This document shows positions 7,500-11,897 of a stretch of DNA of 11,897 nucleotides, in pieces. The position numbers and the translations under genes were made by a program. Within the stretch, counting starts at the first letter, position 1; the number at the start of each line of letters is the position of its first letter. The notes beneath the pieces are model-generated. The model was given only the letters and a program-made list of their open reading frames with translations, had not been told where the DNA came from and made no database searches. The DNA is taken from assembly GCA_041569895.1 (NCBI GenBank), contig JBFFXF010000236.1, positions 1 through 11,897 of the forward strand, in the 5' to 3' direction. Source of the stretch: JBFFXF01 sp041569895 (GTDB lineage Bacteria > Planctomycetota > UBA8108 > JACQVS01).

Positions 7500-7535
7500 G
7501 TTCCCGTTCCCGTTCCCGTGCCCGTGCCCGTGCCC
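7500..7535 (-). repeat. Six-unit GGG hexamer array, putative G-quadruplex, upstream of the CotH-like gene
   Basis: On the minus strand there are three GGGCAC units followed by three GGGAAC units without interruption. This gives six G-triplets with three-base loops, a textbook intramolecular G-quadruplex pattern. The array lies about 40 bp upstream of the candidate -35 element and 100 bp upstream of the start codon, on the non-template strand of that gene. The two-block structure (C to A change after unit three) suggests growth by slippage. The rest of the 7401-7708 spacer holds the candidate promoter, the hairpins at 7647-7684 and no convincing small gene. Confidence 0.7.
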
Positions 7536-7646
7536 GACCGACCGCGTGGCCAGATGTTCCCCTCACGGCGAACCTCGCTCGCGGTGAGATCCGCCGACAC
7601 GGGAGCGTTCGAAGTGGCGGGAATCGTGAGGACCGAAGCCGGGGTG

Positions 7647-7684
7647 CGAGCCGTGCGGCTCGGTCCGCGTGAATGAGGGGACCG
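7647..7684 (-). terminator. Adjacent alternative hairpins after the BamE-like lipoprotein gene
   Basis: CGAGCC-GTGC-GGCTCG (7647-7662) is a perfect six-bp stem with a tetraloop. Overlapping its end, CGGTCC (7661-7666) pairs with GGACCG (7679-7684). Both sit 25-62 bases past the stop of the minus-strand lipoprotein gene, so they could end its transcript. No U-run follows, so a Rho-independent terminator of the standard kind is not shown. The two stems share bases 7661-7662 and compete at their junction. Confidence 0.35.
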
Positions 7685-7708
7685 CACGCTCCAACCCGCG
7701 TGCGTCGG

Positions 7709-8056
7709 CTAGCGCTTCGGGCCCCAGTGCGCCAGCTGGCCATCGATGAAGTGGAAGACGTAGGGCTGCTTCCCCATCGGGTCGTCGAAGAACCCGAACT
7801 CCGCCTTGAGGACACCGCCGGCGACGTCTCTTCCCGTGTTTCGCGCGGCGCCCGGTGGGAACGCATACTCCCAGACTTCCTCGGTCTGGCCGTTTTTCTT
7901 CTCCACGTGTCGAACGTCGGCGGGTGATCCCATCAGCCTGACGAGCTCGTCCTTGGTCAACCCGAGCCGGACGGCCGAGACGTCGCGGGGCGTGGTCATG
8001 CAGGCGGTCAGCAGCACCGCGATCGCGGAGAAGAGAGAGAATCTGATGACTTTCAT
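7709..8056 (-). CDS. Small BamE/SmpA-like outer-membrane lipoprotein
   Basis: A 115-aa protein with a lipoprotein signal peptide: basic MKVIR, a hydrophobic stretch, then the lipobox LTAC with Cys at 19 as the lipidated residue. The mature part begins with MTTPRDVSAVRLGLTKDELV. This followed by RLMGSPADV, then EEVWEYAF, and a final FHFIDGQLAHWG match the pattern of the small alpha/beta BamE (SmpA/OmlA) fold: 'G-T-K-E-V..llG.P', a central W.Y strand, and a terminal 'F.dGkl..w' strand. BamE itself helps the BAM machine insert outer-membrane proteins, but many unrelated-function lipoproteins share this fold, so I call the fold, not the role. The start at 8056 was chosen over one at 8113 because AGGAG lies eight bases before it and the signal peptide starts there. 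The neighbour on the other side diverges. A Cys at 19 followed by Met gives no Asp-type inner-membrane retention signal. Confidence 0.75.
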   Translation of the reverse strand: MKVIRFSLFSAIAVLLTACMTTPRDVSAVRLGLTKDELVRLMGSPADVRHVEKKNGQTEEVWEYAFPPGAARNTGRDVAGGVLKAEFGFFDDPMGKQPYVFHFIDGQLAHWGPKR

Positions 8057-8237
8057 GGCTATCACTCCTGTTGTTGGTCTACATCGGCGCGCGACGAGCG
8101 ATCGCTTCAGCATATGGATGAAGAATGCCGCGAATGTTCCTTCCGGCGAGAAGATTCAAGCTCCTTCCACTCCCTGGCCGATACCCGGTTGGACCCTGTC
8201 AGCGCGAGCGACGGCAAGGAACGGAGCCTCGAGACCG

Positions 8238-9116
8238 ATGGCGATCAGAGTCCCCCCGAAAGTCAGCGCCGTGTTTTCGGCCCTTCGGAAAAAGGGAGCC
8301 AAATGCACGGCCTGGGTCGCCGGCTTCTTCGCCAGCTTCTTCTCCAGCTCCCTCAAGTTCTTCAAGGCCGTCCCGGGTCACCTGAAGAAGCTCTGGCGCG
8401 CAGTTATCCGGTACAGGCCACCGGAGAGGGCCTGGACAGTGTTCCTCGGGTTGCTGGCGGCGATCCTGGGAGCGATCCTGATCGTCGCCCCCGCGAGGGA
8501 GCTCGCGACGGGAAGGACGTTCGGCCTCCAGACCCTGATCACTCTCTGCTGGCTCGCGACCGGCGTGAGCGCGTTCGGTGCCGGCACGGGCATCCTTCTG
8601 CGGCTGCCCTCCTTTCGATTGTTCGTCAAGGTGGCGTGCGCCTGCTCCCTGCCGCTCGCCGGCGCCTTCGTCTACAGGACGGCCTCTCTCGCGGTCAGGA
8701 TGCGGAACGCCTCGGGATCGGAGCGCGACGTGCTCGAGTCCTGGGTCTCGGGCGGGCTCCACCTCTCGGCCTTCTTCGTCGGCGTGTCGCTCTTTCTCTT
8801 CTTCCTTCTCTACTCGAAGGGGCTGCGGAAGCTGAGTTGTTCCGGAGGCATCCTGGCCACCCGGGCCGGGCGGCTGATCGGCTGTGGCGTGGGCGCTGCG
8901 GTCGGGAGCGCCGCCGGCTATCTGATCTGGCTGCTGTTTCGATTCCTCGCCTTCTTCATGGAAATCCAGTGGTTCGTCGAGGCGGTCTACCTCGTCCGGG
9001 TCGAGTACTTCATCGGCGGGGGCGCGCTCCTCTGCGCCGTCGCCGCGTTCTGGGTGAACCTCGGCCGAAGGCCGACCGTCGCGCCCCAGATACCCCAGGG
9101 CGATTTCGGACCGTAG
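8238..9116 (+). CDS. Multi-pass membrane protein of unknown function
   Basis: A 292-aa protein I do not recognise. Residues 1-62 are basic and aromatic (LRKKGAKCTAWVAGFFASFF, then KKLWRAVIRYRPP), resembling an amphipathic membrane-surface region. About six hydrophobic segments follow: near 66-85, 98-121, 128-150, 171-192, 212-240 and 255-273. One of them is glycine/alanine rich (GCGVGAAVGSAAGYLIWLL). No catalytic or transport motif is visible. The short C-terminal tail RRPTVAPQIPQGDFGP is polar. The ATG at 8238 was preferred over an in-frame ATG at 8118: the sequence between them reads as non-coding, and a GGAG lies 11 bases upstream of 8238, though that spacing is long and the start is not certain. 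It diverges from the BamE-like lipoprotein gene, with 181 bp between them, and converges on the glycosidase gene 94 bp away. It may be a lineage-specific gene. Confidence 0.7.
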   Translation: MAIRVPPKVSAVFSALRKKGAKCTAWVAGFFASFFSSSLKFFKAVPGHLKKLWRAVIRYRPPERAWTVFLGLLAAILGAILIVAPARELATGRTFGLQTLITLCWLATGVSAFGAGTGILLRLPSFRLFVKVACACSLPLAGAFVYRTASLAVRMRNASGSERDVLESWVSGGLHLSAFFVGVSLFLFFLLYSKGLRKLSCSGGILATRAGRLIGCGVGAAVGSAAGYLIWLLFRFLAFFMEIQWFVEAVYLVRVEYFIGGGALLCAVAAFWVNLGRRPTVAPQIPQGDFGP

Positions 9117-9210
9117 CCCCGGCGTTGCCCCCACCACATGCGCCGGAGAAGCGCGGCGCCGTCTCCGTCGCCTCCCGGGGCATCCCGCCCACACGAACGA
9201 ACCCGCCCGA

Positions 9211-11897
9211 TCAGCGAGCCTCGAGCAGCTCGACGATGCGGAAGTCGTCGAAGCGCATCCAGTGCTCGGCGTCGGTCGGGCCGTGGTAGCACTGGATGCT
9301 GACCTCGTCCTTGCCCGGCGGGGGCAGCTTGCCCGTCGCCGCCGTCTGGAACGGACCGCGGCCGTCCGGCCGGAACTGCGCGACGAAGCTCGCGGCGTCG
9401 ACGATGAGCCGTAACTGCACCGTCGGCGTCTTCATCGGCCTGCGACCCGGGATGATCATCAGCTCGCCGTCGACGAGCTCCTTGACGAGCTTGAAGACCG
9501 GCTTGCCGTCGCGATACCACGTGATCCCGGCCTGCTCGTACTGCTCCGTCGGCACGGTCATGTTGGTGAGGGTCACCTCGATCGCGTACTTGCCGCGGCG
9601 GCGATCCGGCGCGCGGCGCACGAGGGCGTTCTTGACGTTGTGCGCGAGCCCGGGCTCGGCGCGGATCTCGAGGGCGCCGTCGCGCAGGCGCCAGAAGCCC
9701 GGATGCTCGCGGAGCCACCTCCACTCCTCGTCGAGCTCGTCCTCGAAGCGGTCCTCGAAGAGGATCCGCTCGCCGATGCACCACTCGAGGATGCCGCTCG
9801 AGAAGCCGGGCCGGAGCTCGACGTCGATGCGGAGCGCGTCGGTCTCGACGGCGGCGAAGTCGACGCGGTTGAATCGGTCGCGCTCGACGCCGTAGGCCCC
9901 CTCGCCCCCGATCGGCGCGACGGGAGCCCACTGGCCCTCCTTCCGGTACGACAGCGTCCACGATGCCGGGACCCTGCACGCGCCGATGCCGGTGTCGTCG
10001 AACCAGTAGACCTCGACCGCGGATATCTTCCGCGGCGCGTCGAACTCCGCCTGCACCCACTCGCTGGAGCCGCGCCGGTCCCACCACGTCATGCGCGGGA
10101 TCGAGTGGTCTCCCGAGCTCGACGGCTCGAGTCCGTCGGCGAGGGCGTCGACCGTGTCGCTCCGGAAGCAGTGGGACGCCGTCGGGCGGTAGGCGGGCTC
10201 GCGCGGTCTCGGCGGCGCCTTCCAGGTGCGCGCGTCCTCGCCGTCGCCGATGACGGGAAACGCGGCGATGCGAAGGCGCGCCGCGCCCATCGGGACGAGC
10301 GTGATCCGCTCGATCGACTCCGACGACCTGATCGGGCTCTGCTGGAGCGTCGCCGCGAGCCCGAAGCGGTCGAGCTGCCAGCGCGGTATGCGCTTGCCGC
10401 GTCCCCGCAGCTCGATGGGCGCGCCCTCGTGCGTGAACGGCATGTCCGACTCGGGCCACGTGCGATGCACGACCTCGAAGGAGCCCGCCGGGTCGTCCGC
10501 GTCGAGGACGAGACCGTAGTTCCACGGCGTCGTCGGATGGATCTCCCAGGCCGGCCACTCGTCGGTGCCGCCGGCGCGCGCGAGCTCCTCGCCGATCTTG
10601 AGCGAGTAGGTCAGCGGGCCGCGGTCGACCGAGACGCTGCCCATGTTCCCCGTCCACGTGCGCAGGGCGATCTCCATCGGCAGCGCCAGCGTCACGCGGT
10701 CGCCCGCGGACCATTCGCGCTCGATGCGGATGAAGTGAAGCGGCTTCGCGTCGACCGCGAGCTCCTCGCCGTTGACGGCCACCGCGGCGCCGCGGCACCA
10801 GCCCGGCACGCGCAGGTAGAGCGGGAAGCGAACGGCCTTCTCGGTCTGGAGCGTCAGCTCGAAGCGCTCGTCGAACGGGTAGCGCGTCGACTCGATCACC
10901 GTCACCTCCGTGCCGTCGCCGACGCGCGCCGTGACGTCCGAGGCGCCGTAGAAGACCGCCGCCAGCCCGCGATCCGGCGTCGCGAACCAGAGGTACTGCG
11001 CGAGGTAGGGCCACGCGTGTCCCCAGTTGTGCTGGCAGCACCGGTGAATGTGCGGATTCATGTGCAGCATCGGGCCGCCGTTCTGCAGCCCCGGGCTCTT
11101 CGACTGCCGGTCCGAGAGCGGCATGTTCGGGGCGGTGAGGTAGCGGAGCGCCTTCATGTCGGCGGTGAGCGCGGCGGGAAGCGAGTTGAACGCGACGTCC
11201 TCGCAGCGGTCCGCCCAGACGAGGTCGCCGGTGATGGCGACGAGGGTCTCTGTCGAGAGCATCATCTCGGTCATGCCGCACGTCTCGACCGCCTGCCGCG
11301 GATCGGTGAAGCCCGGCCGGCAGTTCTCGTCGCCGCCGAACATGCCGCCCGGAACCTGTCCGTAGCGCTCGCGCATGGTGCGGAAGTTGCGCTCGGACGC
11401 CTCGAGGTGCCGCGCCTCGCCGGACTGCATCCAGTACGTCGTCGGCTGGCCGAATCCCTGCGCCATGTTGACGTTGTGCCAGTTGATGACGTCGGAGGTC
11501 CAGTCGGCGGTGCGCCGGTGCACTTTCTTCGCGAGCTCGAGCAGCGCTTCCTCGCCGGTCCGGTTGTAGAGCCAGTAGACGCTGAAGAGGAGATCGCCGC
11601 CGCGCATCCTCGGCCAGTAGCCGAGGAGGAACTTCTCCTCGGGCACGCCGCGCAGGTAGCGGAAGTACGCCGTCATGAGCTCGAGCACGCGGGGGTCGCC
11701 CGTGAACTCGTGGTAGTCCTGGAGGCAGAAGAGCATGCTCATGTTGGGCCAGAGGTCGTCGCGCCCCTGGAGCCGCGTCGCGATGCCGCCGCGTCCGCTG
11801 TCCGGGCCGAACCAGCCGTCGGGCGATCGACGGGCGAGCGCTCCCTCGATCCCCACGCGCGCCTCGGCGATCAGCGCCTCGTCTTGAAGAACGTAGC
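9211..11897 (-). CDS. GH127/DUF1680-type beta-L-arabinofuranosidase-like glycosidase with discoidin-like and DUF1349-like C-terminal modules, 5' truncated
   Basis: The frame is open to the right edge, so the start and any signal peptide are missing; 894 codons are visible (numbering from the edge). The first 450 residues form the (alpha/alpha)6 barrel and beta-domain of the DUF1680/GH127 group: SPDGWFGP, DLWPNMSMLFCLQDY, GGDENCRPGFTDPRQAVETC and HRCCQHNWGHAWPYLAQYLW. In characterised GH127 enzymes a Glu, an E-x-C and a CC pair bind zinc, one Cys of the pair acting as the nucleophile. Here E204/C206 and C286/C287 match these. The acid/base Glu is probably E190 in GGDEN, two residues closer to E-T-C than usual. 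Residues about 575-710 are a discoidin (F5/8, CBM32-like) domain (SSEWVQAEFDAPRKISAVEV, then LRIDVELRPGFSSGILEW). Residues about 710-890 form a DUF1349/LamG-like beta-sandwich (FEDRFEDELDEEW, YEQAGITWYRDG, HWMRFDDFRI). It probably releases arabinose or related sugars from plant or algal glycans. Family assignment is firm, exact substrate is not. Confidence 0.85.
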   Translation of the reverse strand, partial: YVLQDEALIAEARVGIEGALARRSPDGWFGPDSGRGGIATRLQGRDDLWPNMSMLFCLQDYHEFTGDPRVLELMTAYFRYLRGVPEEKFLLGYWPRMRGGDLLFSVYWLYNRTGEEALLELAKKVHRRTADWTSDVINWHNVNMAQGFGQPTTYWMQSGEARHLEASERNFRTMRERYGQVPGGMFGGDENCRPGFTDPRQAVETCGMTEMMLSTETLVAITGDLVWADRCEDVAFNSLPAALTADMKALRYLTAPNMPLSDRQSKSPGLQNGGPMLHMNPHIHRCCQHNWGHAWPYLAQYLWFATPDRGLAAVFYGASDVTARVGDGTEVTVIESTRYPFDERFELTLQTEKAVRFPLYLRVPGWCRGAAVAVNGEELAVDAKPLHFIRIEREWSAGDRVTLALPMEIALRTWTGNMGSVSVDRGPLTYSLKIGEELARAGGTDEWPAWEIHPTTPWNYGLVLDADDPAGSFEVVHRTWPESDMPFTHEGAPIELRGRGKRIPRWQLDRFGLAATLQQSPIRSSESIERITLVPMGAARLRIAAFPVIGDGEDARTWKAPPRPREPAYRPTASHCFRSDTVDALADGLEPSSSGDHSIPRMTWWDRRGSSEWVQAEFDAPRKISAVEVYWFDDTGIGACRVPASWTLSYRKEGQWAPVAPIGGEGAYGVERDRFNRVDFAAVETDALRIDVELRPGFSSGILEWCIGERILFEDRFEDELDEEWRWLREHPGFWRLRDGALEIRAEPGLAHNVKNALVRRAPDRRRGKYAIEVTLTNMTVPTEQYEQAGITWYRDGKPVFKLVKELVDGELMIIPGRRPMKTPTVQLRLIVDAASFVAQFRPDGRGPFQTAATGKLPPPGKDEVSIQCYHGPTDAEHWMRFDDFRIVELLEAR

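Noticed and set aside
8097..8106. Perfect 10-bp palindrome AGCGATCGCT between divergent genes
   Set aside because: A single copy. It could be an operator, but GCGATCGC palindromes occur by chance in GC-rich DNA and no second site is seen.
8118..8237. Longer N-terminus for the membrane protein starting at 8118
   Set aside because: The added 40 residues look non-coding, and no good RBS precedes that ATG.
9061..9075. Hairpin TCGGCC-GAA-GGCCGA
   Set aside because: It lies inside the coding end of the membrane protein and codes for ordinary residues; no sign of a regulatory role.
9117..9210. Inverted repeat CCGGCG...CGCCGG (9119-9146) between convergent genes, as terminator
   Set aside because: Six-bp stem with a 16-base loop and no U-run; too weak to annotate as a terminator.
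1..11897. CRISPR arrays, tRNA genes, insertion sequences or phage attachment sites
   Set aside because: No spaced direct repeats, cloverleaf-like segments, transposase-like frames or terminal inverted repeats were found on either strand by eye.

Overview
This is a high-GC bacterial window (roughly two-thirds G+C by eye) that looks like part of an uncultured, Planctomycetota-like genome. The main clue is the C-terminal tail of the large secreted protein. It carries two dockerin-like calcium-loop repeats of the 'TDAVFLLNYLFLGGP' type followed by a Cys-containing end, a style I associate with secreted planctomycete proteins. Large multidomain secreted proteins and a large beta-L-arabinofuranosidase-like enzyme fit the same picture. 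The phylum is inferred from recalled family style, not proven.

Layout from left to right: (1) The 3' end of a plus-strand signalling gene ending in an HPt phosphotransfer domain (1-345). (2) A short plus-strand remnant (378-663) that reads as the N-terminal 23 codons and the last ~70 codons of a PlsC-like acyltransferase, joined out of frame with the catalytic core missing. (3) A minus-strand pair spanning 7400 down to 679: a secreted LTD/CotH/dockerin-like protein of 1249 aa and, 26 bp downstream, a membrane-anchored alkaline-phosphatase-superfamily (type I phosphodiesterase-like) protein of 981 aa. (4) A 308-bp spacer upstream of this pair with a plausible sigma-70-type promoter, a six-unit GGG hexamer array and nested hairpins. 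(5) A minus-strand 115-aa BamE/SmpA-like lipoprotein, with a plus-strand multi-pass membrane protein of unknown function diverging from it. (6) A minus-strand GH127/DUF1680-type glycosidase (9211 to the right edge, 5' end missing) fused to discoidin-like and DUF1349-like modules.

The 7400-679 pair is probably co-transcribed. Both products should lie outside the cytoplasm: the first has a clear signal peptide, the second an N-terminal membrane anchor. One has a CotH kinase-like fold, the other a complete set of likely metal ligands of a phosphatase/phosphodiesterase, so an extracytoplasmic phosphorylation/dephosphorylation pair is an attractive but untested idea. The right-hand glycosidase suggests degradation of arabinose-containing plant or algal polysaccharide. 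No CRISPR array, tRNA, rRNA, insertion sequence or phage gene was seen.
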